48,513 nt of DNA from Chitinophagaceae bacterium (GCA_947375185.1 CANCEU010000018.1:1-48513); one strand, 5' to 3'; positions 35,915 to 44,693 are shown, numbered from the stretch's first letter. Notes: generated by a model not told the origin, from the sequence alone. A program made the numbers and translations.

Positions 35915-36718
35915 TTATTTCTTTTTGCTTAGTTGGCTTAAATATAAATCCAAACCAGCCATCATACTTGGCGTTTGTGGGCTTGGGACTCGGATGTGCA
36001 ATGTTAATCCAGCATCTTCAACTGCTTTACAGGTATTAGATCCAAATGCACAAATAGCAGTTCCGTTTTGTACAAATTTAGGTTTGTTTTCGTACAAACT
36101 TTTTAAACCACTTGGAGTGAACAAACAAATTACATCAAACTCATTTTGTTCAAAAACTACTTTTAAATCGCTACTCACTGAACGATACATATACGCTAAA
36201 TCAAACTGACAATTATGATCTTTTAACCAATTAACAATTTCATTGTCTTGTTGATTTTCGCTGCACACATATAAAAAACGCTCAGCTCCTTTGTGTTTGT
36301 TTAAAACATCAAACAATTTTTTATTAGAACCATCTGAACCGAAGAAAACCTTGCGCTTTCGGTACATAATAAATTTTTGCAAAAACAAAGCAACCGATTC
36401 GGTAATACAAAAGTATTTTGTGTCCTGGCTCACATTAACCTTTAATTCATCACAGGTTCTGAAAAAATGTTCAATTGCATTTTTACTTGTAAAAATAACA
36501 GCCGTATATGTTGCGATGTCAATTTTAGTTTTTCTAAACTCCTTGGATGGAATTGAAACCAATTCAATTAATGGATGAAAATGCAATTCTACTTTGTGCT
36601 TAGCAGCTAGCTCAAAATAAGGCGATCTTTCACTTTCAGGTCGCGTTTGTGAGATAAAGATTTTTTTAATGGACTTACTCGTCGCCGTCTTTTTTTCTAC
36701 GCTAGTTGCTTTTGCCAT
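35915..36718 (-). CDS. hemD: Uroporphyrinogen-III synthase
   Basis: Cyclises hydroxymethylbilane to uroporphyrinogen III with inversion of ring D, on the way to haem. The product is 267 aa. A Lys/Thr/Ser-rich 18-residue extension precedes the first Rossmann-like half (IKKIFISQTRPESERSPY). HemD proteins diverge strongly; the ones visible here are VIFTSKNAIEHFF, FLYVCSENQ and VICLFTPSGLKSLYE, with TAICAFGSNTCKAVEDAGL near the end. Neighbours fit: it is 16 bases after a DUF4271 gene. hemC is not in the window. Confidence 0.85.
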   Translation of the reverse strand: MAKATSVEKKTATSKSIKKIFISQTRPESERSPYFELAAKHKVELHFHPLIELVSIPSKEFRKTKIDIATYTAVIFTSKNAIEHFFRTCDELKVNVSQDTKYFCITESVALFLQKFIMYRKRKVFFGSDGSNKKLFDVLNKHKGAERFLYVCSENQQDNEIVNWLKDHNCQFDLAYMYRSVSSDLKVVFEQNEFDVICLFTPSGLKSLYENKPKFVQNGTAICAFGSNTCKAVEDAGLTLHIRVPSPQTPSMMAGLDLYLSQLSKKK

Positions 36719-36734
36719 TTTTCACTTGTCTACT

Positions 36735-37751
36735 TTAATAAGTTCCTCCTAAATATTGGACTATGAATTTGTACAATATCAAAAGAGGCAATATTTCGAA
36801 AGCACAAAGGTAAAGAAAAAAATGAAAGGAAGATATATGTAATTTGTTCCTAACAGATGTTAATGAGAATAAATATCGGTATAAAAATAACAAAATTGTC
36901 AAAATTGCGGCTCCTCCAATTGCGATGGTATAATAAGCTGGCTTGGAAAAAGCCAACATTAATATAAAAGGCAACAATAATATACCCAATACCTTATTAA
37001 TTAAAAACACTACAAAAACATAGGTACTAACCAACTCTTTAACATTGAAAATAAAGCCCACTAATTGCAGGGAAATATACTTACCCAAATAAAGCACTAA
37101 AAAGAATATACATACATAAAAATATGCCTCCCAAAAGGAAATAGGTAATAAATGTCTATTGAAAATGAGCAATGTAGACATTAAAGAAAATGACAAAATA
37201 AAATTGATATTAGATGCCAATGATGCAACTGTATTTTGTACTAACTGCTCCCTGTTTTGTAGCATTCTTAATGAAGATTGACTAAATTGACTAAACAATT
37301 TTGGATAGTATTGAGGAAATAAATTATTAATTAGTCCGTACAATAAAATAATTCCAATCAATAAATAATAAAGTAAATCTTTATCAGGCAACGAAAACCT
37401 TTGTTCAATTTTATAGAGGATTTGCCCCCCTTTTGCTTTAACACTATTTTTTAGGTACAATTGAAAGGCTGTACTTTTTTGGGAATAGTAAGTTTTGTAG
37501 TCCTTGAGGATATCAATATTGGTATCTGTGATTTTAATATGTAAAGATTGAATAAACCATGCATCTTCAAGTTGGTAAGTTTTTGGCAAAACTGGAATAT
37601 ACTTAATTAAAAGCGTGTCTTTTTTTACAATAGAATCTGTTAGTTTATGGGCAGTATCCATTTTGAACACACCCGTGTCTTTTTGCCCTGATGCAGTGAG
37701 CAAAAAGAGGCAAAAAATTCCTAATAAAAAGCTTTTAAATACAGACATCAT
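36735..37751 (-). CDS. DUF4271 membrane protein
   Basis: A 338-aa inner-membrane protein. An N-terminal signal-like helix (about 5-22) is followed by a periplasmic stretch of about 100 residues, then six or so transmembrane helices (about 129-335). I recognise the DUF4271 layout, a Bacteroidota family often found beside hemD; its role is unknown. It leads the DUF4271-hemD-YyaL operon. ATG codons at 37751 and 37748 are both possible. A perfect -7 box ends 5 bases before the first, implying a leaderless or near-leaderless message. Confidence 0.82.
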   Translation of the reverse strand: MMSVFKSFLLGIFCLFLLTASGQKDTGVFKMDTAHKLTDSIVKKDTLLIKYIPVLPKTYQLEDAWFIQSLHIKITDTNIDILKDYKTYYSQKSTAFQLYLKNSVKAKGGQILYKIEQRFSLPDKDLLYYLLIGIILLYGLINNLFPQYYPKLFSQFSQSSLRMLQNREQLVQNTVASLASNINFILSFSLMSTLLIFNRHLLPISFWEAYFYVCIFFLVLYLGKYISLQLVGFIFNVKELVSTYVFVVFLINKVLGILLLPFILMLAFSKPAYYTIAIGGAAILTILLFLYRYLFSLTSVRNKLHISSFHFFLYLCAFEILPLLILYKFIVQYLGGTY

Positions 37752-37756
37752 CTTTG

Positions 37757-37764
37757 CAAAAATA
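37757..37764 (-). promoter_or_regulatory. Promoter -7 box of the DUF4271-hemD operon
   Basis: Minus-strand TATTTTTG, perfect to TAnnTTTG, ending 5 bases before the first ATG of the DUF4271 gene. The hemW -7 box points the other way 33 bases further on. Confidence 0.6.
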
Positions 37765-37796
37765 AGTATAGTACTTTAGAATTAGTAACTAATAGT

Positions 37797-37804
37797 TAGC
37801 TTTG
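37797..37804 (+). promoter_or_regulatory. Promoter -7 box of hemW
   Basis: TAGCTTTG, perfect to TAnnTTTG, ending 16 bases before the hemW ATG at 37821. The upstream half overlaps the divergent DUF4271 promoter region. Confidence 0.55.
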
Positions 37805-37820
37805 TTCATTAATCATTATT

Positions 37821-38948
37821 ATGTCAGGTATTTATATCCATATTCCCTTTTGTAGAAAAGCCTGTCATTATTGTAATTTTCATTTTTCTACTCAAATTGA
37901 ACATATTGACCATTTTGTAGATGCTCTTTTAATTGAAATGCATTTACAAAATGACTATTTAAAGGACAAAATTGAAACTATATACCTAGGTGGCGGCACC
38001 CCTTCTCTTTTAAGCACCGAACATTTAGACAAAATATTGGAGGGACTTCACTCCAACTTTAACATCAGCCCACAAATTGAATTTACTTTAGAAGCCAACC
38101 CAGACGATATTGATTTATCAAAAACTAAAATGTGGCAGTCCAAAGGAATTAATCGATTAAGTATTGGAATTCAAAGTTTTCAAGACGAGGCACTTTCTTG
38201 GATGAATAGAGCACATAATACCCAACAAGCACACAGCGCAATTGAAAATGCAAAGGCCGCAGGCATTCATAATTTGAGCACGGATTTAATTTATGGGACT
38301 CCTCATTTATCCGATGAAGCTTTATTAAAAGATATTGAAATTCTTAATCAATATCAAATTCCACACATTTCCTGCTATGCATTAACTGTGGAAGAAAAAA
38401 CAGTGCTTCATCATTTAATTCAGAAAAAAGAAATTGAAAATATAGATACTGAAAAACAAGCAAGACATTTTGAAATAGTTGTTGATAGTTTAATCAATTC
38501 AGGTTTTGAACATTATGAAATTTCAAATTTTGCATTACCTGGTCATGAAAGTAAACACAATAGCAGCTATTGGAAAGGTTTACCCTATTTAGGTTTGGGG
38601 CCATCAGCTCATTCATTTAATAACAAATCAAGGCAATGGAATATTGCAAACAACGCTCTTTATATAAAATCATTGGAGGAAAAAATAGTGCCTTTTGAAA
38701 TTGAGCAATTAGAGACCGTCACTCAATACAATGAATACATTATGATTTCATTAAGATTACAAGAAGGTTTGTCATTAGCTGAAATTGAAAAACGTTTTGG
38801 AAGTGCCTATTTGGATCACACAAAATCAATAGCTAAATCATTTGTTTCCGAAGGGAAAATAATAGCTACAGAAATGGGTTATGCGATTGAGAAAAAAGCA
38901 AGATTTCTTGCAGATGGAATCGCTAGTGACTTTTTTATTGTCGACTAA
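37821..38948 (+). CDS. hemW: Radical SAM haem chaperone HemW
   Basis: Haem-binding chaperone that delivers haem to target proteins; formerly annotated as oxygen-independent coproporphyrinogen oxidase. The product is 375 aa, family length. The radical-SAM cluster motif CxxxCxxC is at Cys11-Cys15-Cys18 (IPFCRKACHYCNF). GGGTPSLL, EANPDD, RLSIGIQSFQDEAL and LIYGTP follow, then the HemW C-terminal domain. It lacks the extra N-terminal residues of HemN, which supports HemW over HemN. Single gene, convergent with gpsA. Confidence 0.94.
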   Translation: MSGIYIHIPFCRKACHYCNFHFSTQIEHIDHFVDALLIEMHLQNDYLKDKIETIYLGGGTPSLLSTEHLDKILEGLHSNFNISPQIEFTLEANPDDIDLSKTKMWQSKGINRLSIGIQSFQDEALSWMNRAHNTQQAHSAIENAKAAGIHNLSTDLIYGTPHLSDEALLKDIEILNQYQIPHISCYALTVEEKTVLHHLIQKKEIENIDTEKQARHFEIVVDSLINSGFEHYEISNFALPGHESKHNSSYWKGLPYLGLGPSAHSFNNKSRQWNIANNALYIKSLEEKIVPFEIEQLETVTQYNEYIMISLRLQEGLSLAEIEKRFGSAYLDHTKSIAKSFVSEGKIIATEMGYAIEKKARFLADGIASDFFIVD

Positions 38949-38974
38949 CTTACCCCTAAATTAGGCACAAGTGA

Positions 38975-39988
38975 TTAGATAAGGATTTGTTCAATTTCCT
39001 TGAATGTAGCTCCAGGCTCAGCTCCTTCCCATAAAATTTTATAAATAGCTGTAATGATTGGCAGTGGTGCATTTACATTTTCATTAATAGCTAAAATACA
39101 TTTACAAGCATTGTATCCTTCTGCAACCATATTCATTTCAAGCTCCGCAGATCGAACAGAATATCCCTTACCAATCATGTTACCAAAGGTTCTATTTCGA
39201 CTATGCAAAGAATAACATGTCACCAATAAATCGCCTAAATAAACCGAGCCAGAATAATTTACTTTATCGCATTGATGACCCGTTTTCTCCATGATGGCTG
39301 TTAATAACAACTTCATTTCTCGGGCACAATTAGCAATATATACACTCAAAAAATTGTCACCATATTCAAGTCCATGTGCTATACCCGCACCTAATGCATA
39401 AATATTTTTAACTACACTTGCATATTGAACTCCGTAAACATCACTATTAATAATGGTATTGATGTACTCATTTTTAAAACAAGCGGCTATATGTTTAGTA
39501 GCCTCATGATCAACCCCAGAAAAAGTTAAATAGGACAACTGCTCTGATGCAACTTCCTCGGCATGGCTTGGTCCCAATAAAGTAAAGTAATCCTCAATTG
39601 GTACATGAAATTTTTCTGCAACATATTCATTTAATAGGATGTTAAGTTTAGGGATAACACCTTTTACTGCAGAAACAATTTTCTTACCTTGGAATGCATT
39701 TTCATTTAAACCAGCGAGTGAAACTTCCACATGTATGGAAGGAACTGCAATTACAATAATATCGGCTCCCTCAACTACCTTGCTTACATCGTCTGAAAAA
39801 TCAATTTTTGAAACATCGAAATACGCATTTCTTAAGTAGTGGGGGTTGTGATGGCGCTTTTGAAAATATTCAATATTACTAGCCTGCCTAACCCACCAAT
39901 TGATTGTAAAACCATTGTCAGTTACCATTTTAGCAATTGCAGTAGCCCAGCTTCCACTTCCGATGATACCAATACGTTTTGAATTCAT
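38975..39988 (-). CDS. gpsA: Glycerol-3-phosphate dehydrogenase [NAD(P)+]
   Basis: Reduces dihydroxyacetone phosphate to sn-glycerol-3-phosphate for phospholipid synthesis. From the ATG at 39988 it is 337 aa, family length. The Rossmann motif GSGSWATA (10-17), the catalytic Lys in ASVVKNIYALGAG, the SAVKG loop and the substrate motif SRNRTFG are present. The open frame extends 7 codons further, to 40009, but a perfect -7 box (39993-40000) lies there, only 4 bases before the ATG, so the longer start is excluded. Convergent with hemW. Confidence 0.95.
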   Translation of the reverse strand: MNSKRIGIIGSGSWATAIAKMVTDNGFTINWWVRQASNIEYFQKRHHNPHYLRNAYFDVSKIDFSDDVSKVVEGADIIVIAVPSIHVEVSLAGLNENAFQGKKIVSAVKGVIPKLNILLNEYVAEKFHVPIEDYFTLLGPSHAEEVASEQLSYLTFSGVDHEATKHIAACFKNEYINTIINSDVYGVQYASVVKNIYALGAGIAHGLEYGDNFLSVYIANCAREMKLLLTAIMEKTGHQCDKVNYSGSVYLGDLLVTCYSLHSRNRTFGNMIGKGYSVRSAELEMNMVAEGYNACKCILAINENVNAPLPIITAIYKILWEGAEPGATFKEIEQILI

Positions 39989-39992
39989 ACTG

Positions 39993-40000
39993 CAAAGATA
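39993..40000 (-). promoter_or_regulatory. Promoter -7 box of gpsA, abutting the start codon
   Basis: Minus-strand TATCTTTG, perfect to TAnnTTTG, separated from the ATG at 39988 by 4 bases. With the usual spacing of this motif, transcription should begin at or next to the A of ATG, giving a leaderless mRNA. Confidence 0.6.
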
Positions 40001-40009
40001 CAAAAACAT

Positions 40010-40044
40010 AAAAAAAGGGACACATTTTTTAGTTGTGTCCCTTT
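40010..40044 (-). terminator. Intrinsic terminator of the efflux operon
   Basis: On the minus strand AAAGGGACACA and TGTGTCCCTTT form an 11-pair stem with a 9-base loop, followed by seven T in all (plus-strand A run 40010-40016). It lies 30 bases after the adaptor stop and runs into the gpsA promoter. Confidence 0.8.
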
Positions 40045-40073
40045 AAATTCAGATTATCCTGATATAGTCAATG

Positions 40074-41423
40074 TTATTTCTTTTCTTCAAATAGTTTGTC
40101 CTTGGAAACCACTTTCACCAAGGCACCGTCCTTCAATAATTTACTTACCGTACTATAAGGACCTGTTATAACCTCATCACCCACTTTCAAGCCACTTACT
40201 TCGATATAGTTAAGATCTTGAATATCTGTTTTTACTTTAACCATTTTAACCTTATTGTCTTTTTGTAAAACAAAAACCACTTCATTTAAATCATCTTCCT
40301 TACCTGCTGCTGCTGGAGCCGCTTTGTCATCAGTTTTTGTAGATACTTTTGTATCTTTTCCATTTCCTTCCTTGTCTCTTGTTGTTACTGCATTTAATGG
40401 GATAGAAATTACATTTACTTTTGATTTAGTTTGAATATCCGCACTAGCAGTCATTCCCGGACGGAATGGGAACTTACTATTTTCTTTAATTAAATCGGCA
40501 TAGCTAGAAGGCTCTAATCTAATATGCACTTTATAGTTTGCAACTTCAGTAGAGGTTGCGGCCGCTGTAGCCGCTGTAACAGGGTTGGCAATTTTATAAA
40601 CAATCCCTTTAAATTTTCTGTTATTATAAGCATCTACTTCAACCAATGCTGTATCTCCAATTTTAACTTTTGTAATATCGTTTTCACCTACATCCACTCT
40701 TACTTCAATGCTTTTCATGTCAGCAACACGCATCATTTCAGTACCTGCCATTTGAGCAGTACCTACAACACGCTCTCCTTTTTTAACACTCATTGAGCTA
40801 ACAATACCATCCATTGGAGCTGTGATGGTTGTACGTGCTAAATCTTTTTCAGCACGAGACAATTGCGCTCTCACTCCTTGAATTTGCGCTGCGCCACTTT
40901 TAATTGTTTGCAAAGCACCTAAATAATTAGATTCCGCTGAACGATAAGTTTGCTCAGTTTGCTCAAACTCAGATCTTGAAACTACTTTGTCGTCTAATAA
41001 TTTCTTATAGCGATCATATGTGGTCTTTGCATTATCATAGCTCGTTTTTAATCCACTTAATGAAGCTTTAATATTTTCATATTGTGCTTGAAATTGATTT
41101 ACACTTGCATTTGCCTGATCTTTTTGTGTAGAATAAATATCAGCGTATATTTTAGCAAGAACTTGCCCCTTGGTTACCTTATCGCCTTCCTCCACAAATA
41201 AGTTTACAATTTCGCCAGAGATATCCGGACTCACTTTTACTTCAATTTCAGGATACACTTTACCACTTGCATTCACTGATTCAGTAATGGTTCGCAATTG
41301 TACTTTTTCGGAAGTAACTTCCTCTCCCGTTTCTTTGCCAATTACACCAGCCTTTTTCAATCCTACTAAAAGGATGATTACTGCAACCAATCCAACAAGT
41401 ACCCAAATTAATTTCTTATTCAT
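40074..41423 (-). CDS. Efflux periplasmic adaptor (HlyD/MacA-like membrane fusion protein)
   Basis: Links an inner-membrane pump to a TolC-type channel. The product is 449 aa. One N-terminal membrane helix (about 5-22) is followed by lipoyl half-motifs (SGKVYPEIEVKVSPDISGEIV, GDKVTKGQVLAKI), a long alpha-hairpin (about 95-195), the second lipoyl half (TTITAPMDGIVSSMSVKKGE) and beta-barrel domains. A Lys/Asp/Ala-rich low-complexity insert lies at about 360-385. The layout matches MacA-like adaptors, which pair with a MacB ABC permease, but no such gene is adjacent. It starts 29 bases after the TolC gene and is followed by a terminator. Confidence 0.9.
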   Translation of the reverse strand: MNKKLIWVLVGLVAVIILLVGLKKAGVIGKETGEEVTSEKVQLRTITESVNASGKVYPEIEVKVSPDISGEIVNLFVEEGDKVTKGQVLAKIYADIYSTQKDQANASVNQFQAQYENIKASLSGLKTSYDNAKTTYDRYKKLLDDKVVSRSEFEQTEQTYRSAESNYLGALQTIKSGAAQIQGVRAQLSRAEKDLARTTITAPMDGIVSSMSVKKGERVVGTAQMAGTEMMRVADMKSIEVRVDVGENDITKVKIGDTALVEVDAYNNRKFKGIVYKIANPVTAATAAATSTEVANYKVHIRLEPSSYADLIKENSKFPFRPGMTASADIQTKSKVNVISIPLNAVTTRDKEGNGKDTKVSTKTDDKAAPAAAGKEDDLNEVVFVLQKDNKVKMVKVKTDIQDLNYIEVSGLKVGDEVITGPYSTVSKLLKDGALVKVVSKDKLFEEKK

Positions 41424-41452
41424 AACGCTCTATTTATTTTGTGCTTATATTT

Positions 41453-42913
41453 TTATAGTGAAAGGGATTCTCCTTTATAGAATTCTAATAATTTAATTCT
41501 GAAAACATATTCATATTGTGCAGCTTTAAAGTTCACTTTTGCTTTTAGGAAATTATTTTGATTGTTCAATAATTCAATCGTTCCTAATAAACCCAAGTCA
41601 TATCTCTTTGTAGCAAACAAATATGTTTTTTCAGCAGATGCAACCGCTTTTTGATTCGCTACCAACTTATTAAATGCAATAACAGCATTGTTATAAGCAG
41701 TATAAACGTCTTGCTTTAATTTAAGATTGGTATTTTCTTGTTGTAAGCTTGCGTTGCGATAATTTAATTTTGATTGTTGATAAGCAATCTTAGATTGATT
41801 ACCATTGAATATTGGAATAGACATTTGAAGTCCAAAACTTTGACCAAAGTTATTATTCACCTGATCACCCCATCCATTCCAAATATTTCCCCAATTACGT
41901 TGTGTAGTTACTGGCGTAAACACTGGACTTTGAATAAAATATTTTGCACTATTCACGGTAACAAAAGGGGTACTGGCATTAGGTGTACTTACCCCAGTTA
42001 AGTTATAACCACTTACATAATTAAATACGTTTGAAAAGTTAGAACTCAAATTATAACCAAAACTAAGCGTTGGATAAAAATTAGCCTTCGCAACTAACTT
42101 ATTTTTTTCTGCAGCCTTAACTCTTAAGTTAGCGGCTTTTACACTAGGCAAATTTTGAACTGCGATTGTGTAAACATAGTCAGGTTGTAAGTCAGCAAAA
42201 GATTGCAATTTAATTTGATCCACTGCTTGAACCTGAATATCAAAAGGCAAACTAGCATCCAAATTTAATAAGGCTTTCAATGACATTTTGCTTTGCTCCA
42301 CATTTGCATTTGCAGAAATATAGGTACTACTATCATTTGCCAATTGTGTTTCTAACTCTAATAAATTCAACTCGGGAAGTAAACCAACTTCAACTCTTTT
42401 TTTAGTTGCAGACAACTGCTCTCTTGTTTGAGCAATCTGTATTTTAGAAATTTCCGCTTGCTCAATTGCAGATAAAACTTGTAAGTAATAAGTAGCTACA
42501 CTTAATGAAATATCATTTGAAGTATTTTGCTTATCTGCTTCAGAAGCTTGCCAACTTAGCGATGTCGCTTCCGCATTGTTTTTAAGCTTACCGGCGTTAA
42601 ATATTTGAATACCTCCGTTTAATCCAAAGTTGTTGTATAAGAATTGAGTGTTGGTAAACCCATTCGTAGTAGGATCAATGGATCGACCTAATCTTAAACC
42701 CATTCCTGTTGAACCATTTAAAGTAGGCAACTGATTAGATTTAGCCAGATCCGATTGCAGTTTAGCAAGTCGAGCTTGAATATCTGCTTGCTGAACTGAA
42801 ATGTTATGCTGAACGGCATACTCTACACAGGTTTTTAAATCCCATTGTTGAGGAACTTGTGCAGTTGCACTAAGCGATAATGTTATAGAAAGTAAATATA
42901 ATATGTATTTCAT
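41453..42913 (-). CDS. TolC-family outer-membrane efflux channel
   Basis: Forms the trimeric outer-membrane exit duct. The product is 486 aa. A signal peptide (about 1-18, ending LSATAQ) is followed by the two-fold repeated helix-strand TolC pattern. Visible blocks are WDLKTCVEYAVQHNISVQQA and TRLAKLQSD-like helices, and the second repeat has YNNAVIAFNKLVANQKAVASAEKTY and KRYDLGLLGTIELL. It is the first gene of a two-gene operon with the membrane fusion protein. A perfect -7 box (42945-42952) and an 8+8 palindrome (42969-42987) lie upstream. Confidence 0.93.
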   Translation of the reverse strand: MKYILYLLSITLSLSATAQVPQQWDLKTCVEYAVQHNISVQQADIQARLAKLQSDLAKSNQLPTLNGSTGMGLRLGRSIDPTTNGFTNTQFLYNNFGLNGGIQIFNAGKLKNNAEATSLSWQASEADKQNTSNDISLSVATYYLQVLSAIEQAEISKIQIAQTREQLSATKKRVEVGLLPELNLLELETQLANDSSTYISANANVEQSKMSLKALLNLDASLPFDIQVQAVDQIKLQSFADLQPDYVYTIAVQNLPSVKAANLRVKAAEKNKLVAKANFYPTLSFGYNLSSNFSNVFNYVSGYNLTGVSTPNASTPFVTVNSAKYFIQSPVFTPVTTQRNWGNIWNGWGDQVNNNFGQSFGLQMSIPIFNGNQSKIAYQQSKLNYRNASLQQENTNLKLKQDVYTAYNNAVIAFNKLVANQKAVASAEKTYLFATKRYDLGLLGTIELLNNQNNFLKAKVNFKAAQYEYVFRIKLLEFYKGESLSL

Positions 42914-42944
42914 GTGATTATTTTAGAACGCATTTATTACAATA

Positions 42945-42952
42945 CAAAAATA
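42945..42952 (-). promoter_or_regulatory. Promoter -7 box of the efflux operon
   Basis: Minus-strand TATTTTTG, perfect to TAnnTTTG, 31 bases before the TolC-family ATG. The -33 region falls on the palindrome at 42969-42987. Confidence 0.6.
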
Positions 42953-42968
42953 GGCTAATAAAGGCTAC

Positions 42969-42987
42969 TTGTCTAATTTTTAGACAA
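42969..42987. promoter_or_regulatory. Palindromic operator-like site at the efflux promoter
   Basis: Perfect inverted repeat TTGTCTAA - 3 bases - TTAGACAA. Its near end is 16 bases upstream of the -7 box, so a bound dimer would cover the -33 region and block the polymerase. The geometry fits a repressor of TetR or MarR type, as is common for efflux operons. No such regulator is encoded nearby. Confidence 0.55.
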
Positions 42988-43044
42988 ACGGAAAGTCGAC
43001 TATATTAAACAACTATTTACATAGATGAAAGGCGCAAGAAAGCA

Positions 43045-44382
43045 TTAATTGGCATTTTTTGAGGTCTTTTTATAGTAAAATAGCCTGTAAAGGATTAATA
43101 CAATGATTATTAATATAACCGCTGTCAAAGCAGCATATGGCTTATCTATAACCACCGCAATAGCTACAAATGCATAAGACAGCACAAAAACAGAACAAAA
43201 AATAGGTGTCCATTTTTTTAAATATCCCGTTACGGAACTATCTCCTTGTCCTTTACTTCTCAAAATGAATAAGGTGGCTGCCGATGTACTCATGCCCATA
43301 CAATCTAAAAAGATACTAAAGCTCAATACATCATCTACCCCTTTACCGAAAAACGTAATTAGAATTGTTGTGATGGCGAAAACAGTTAAACCCGGAACTA
43401 ATGCTTCGGTTTTAGGATGTTTTTGTTGAAACAATTTAGGTAATACATTATCCTCACTCATCGCAAACATAACACGAGGATTACTCATTAAAATTACGTT
43501 CACATAAGCAAGCACACTTAATACCATTGCAAAATCAAATGCCTTTGCACCATATTTTCCAAACCATGCTTCAAATAATAATGATCCTATTGCATTTGCA
43601 TTTTTCATATGCTCAAAACCAATCACTTTAATATAAGTGTAGTTAATTGCTAAATATAAAAATAACACAATCAAAATACCCAATACAATTCCTCTTTGCA
43701 TTGTTTTAGCCGACTTTATTTCAGAACCAAAATTGATTGTTTGTTGATAACCTCCGTAAGTAAAAAATACCGACACTAAACTAACAAGCAATAATAAATA
43801 TCCATTACTCCCATCATAAATACGAATGAGTCCTTCATTCACACCATGCGTTTTTACCATAACGCCTTTAAATAAAGAAGAAATTAATAAAAGAATCAAA
43901 CTAATTTTTACAATCATTAAAATATTTTGAGTTCTGCTACTTGTCTTCAACCCCAATAAATTAACAATATAAAAAAGACCAACAGACAAAGATGCAATAC
44001 AAACATTAAAAAAAGTACTTGATGGTTGACCAAATAATAAATCGCTTACATAGTCGGCACCTATTAAAGCCACTACCGCAAGTGATGCAGCGTTACTTAT
44101 TAAAATCAATACATTGATAGTGAATCCTACACCCGGATGATAACAATGCGCAAACACTTTATAATAACCACCCATTACTGGTAAACGTTGTCCAATTTCG
44201 GCATAAGTAAGTGCCCCAAACAATGCAATGACTCCTCCAATAATCCATGCAGCAAAAAATATAAATTCCGTGCCTGATTTTGCAGCAATGGTTGCAGGTG
44301 TTTTAAAAATGCCCATGCCAATAACCAAACTCACCACAATCATTGTAAGACTAAAAAAATTAATGCCTTGTTTTTCTTTCAT
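43045..44382 (-). CDS. APC-family amino acid permease
   Basis: Inner-membrane secondary transporter of the amino acid-polyamine-organocation superfamily. From the ATG at 44382 it is 445 aa with about 12 transmembrane helices. The first helix carries the substrate-binding unwound region with VIGMGIFKTPATIA. A second APC hallmark, FTYGGYQQTINFGSEIKSAKTM, matches the LAT-type family's helix 6 region. It ends in a short Lys/Asn tail. A GTG three codons upstream is possible but less likely. Amino acid specificity cannot be set from sequence. Divergent from btuB; gene order gives no clue to substrate. Confidence 0.88.
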   Translation of the reverse strand: MKEKQGINFFSLTMIVVSLVIGMGIFKTPATIAAKSGTEFIFFAAWIIGGVIALFGALTYAEIGQRLPVMGGYYKVFAHCYHPGVGFTINVLILISNAASLAVVALIGADYVSDLLFGQPSSTFFNVCIASLSVGLFYIVNLLGLKTSSRTQNILMIVKISLILLLISSLFKGVMVKTHGVNEGLIRIYDGSNGYLLLLVSLVSVFFTYGGYQQTINFGSEIKSAKTMQRGIVLGILIVLFLYLAINYTYIKVIGFEHMKNANAIGSLLFEAWFGKYGAKAFDFAMVLSVLAYVNVILMSNPRVMFAMSEDNVLPKLFQQKHPKTEALVPGLTVFAITTILITFFGKGVDDVLSFSIFLDCMGMSTSAATLFILRSKGQGDSSVTGYLKKWTPIFCSVFVLSYAFVAIAVVIDKPYAALTAVILIIIVLILYRLFYYKKTSKNAN

Positions 44383-44475
44383 AACACTCACTTTGTTAAG
44401 GATAAATATATAAAATGTTAGCTAGTTTTCAACAAAGCGTTAATAATTAAAATGATGCGGTCATTTTATTCTATC

Positions 44476-44483
44476 TAAGTTTG
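44476..44483 (+). promoter_or_regulatory. Promoter -7 box of the cobalamin riboswitch-btuB transcript
   Basis: TAAGTTTG, perfect to TAnnTTTG, placing the start near 44488, just before the first base of the riboswitch P1 stem. Confidence 0.6.
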
Positions 44484-44488
44484 TCTTG

Positions 44489-44653
44489 GAATTAGGTTCA
44501 TGAAAATGATTAAAAGGGAATCCAGTCAATGCTGGAGCTATTCCCGTAGCTGTAAGTTTATCGTTGTTAGCAACGAATTGCAATAATCCACTGAAGCAAT
44601 TTGGGAAGGATGCAATTTAAAAAAACAAGCCAGAAGACCTGCCTAGTTAATTT
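44489..44653 (+). promoter_or_regulatory. Cobalamin riboswitch aptamer
   Basis: Binds adenosylcobalamin or a related corrinoid and controls btuB. The conserved core is visible: AAAAGGGAATCCAG, then GCTGGAGCTATTCCCG, GTAGCTGTAAG, CCACTG, GGGAAGGATGC and AAGCCAGAAGACCTGCC. P1 pairs TTAGG near 44492-44496 with CCTAG near 44642-44646. The 416 bases between the APC permease and btuB are otherwise non-coding and hold this aptamer plus the expression platform that follows. Confidence 0.92.
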
Positions 44654-44693
44654 ATAACCAACAGCTTTCGGGTAAAAAGCAGGATTGTAAAAT

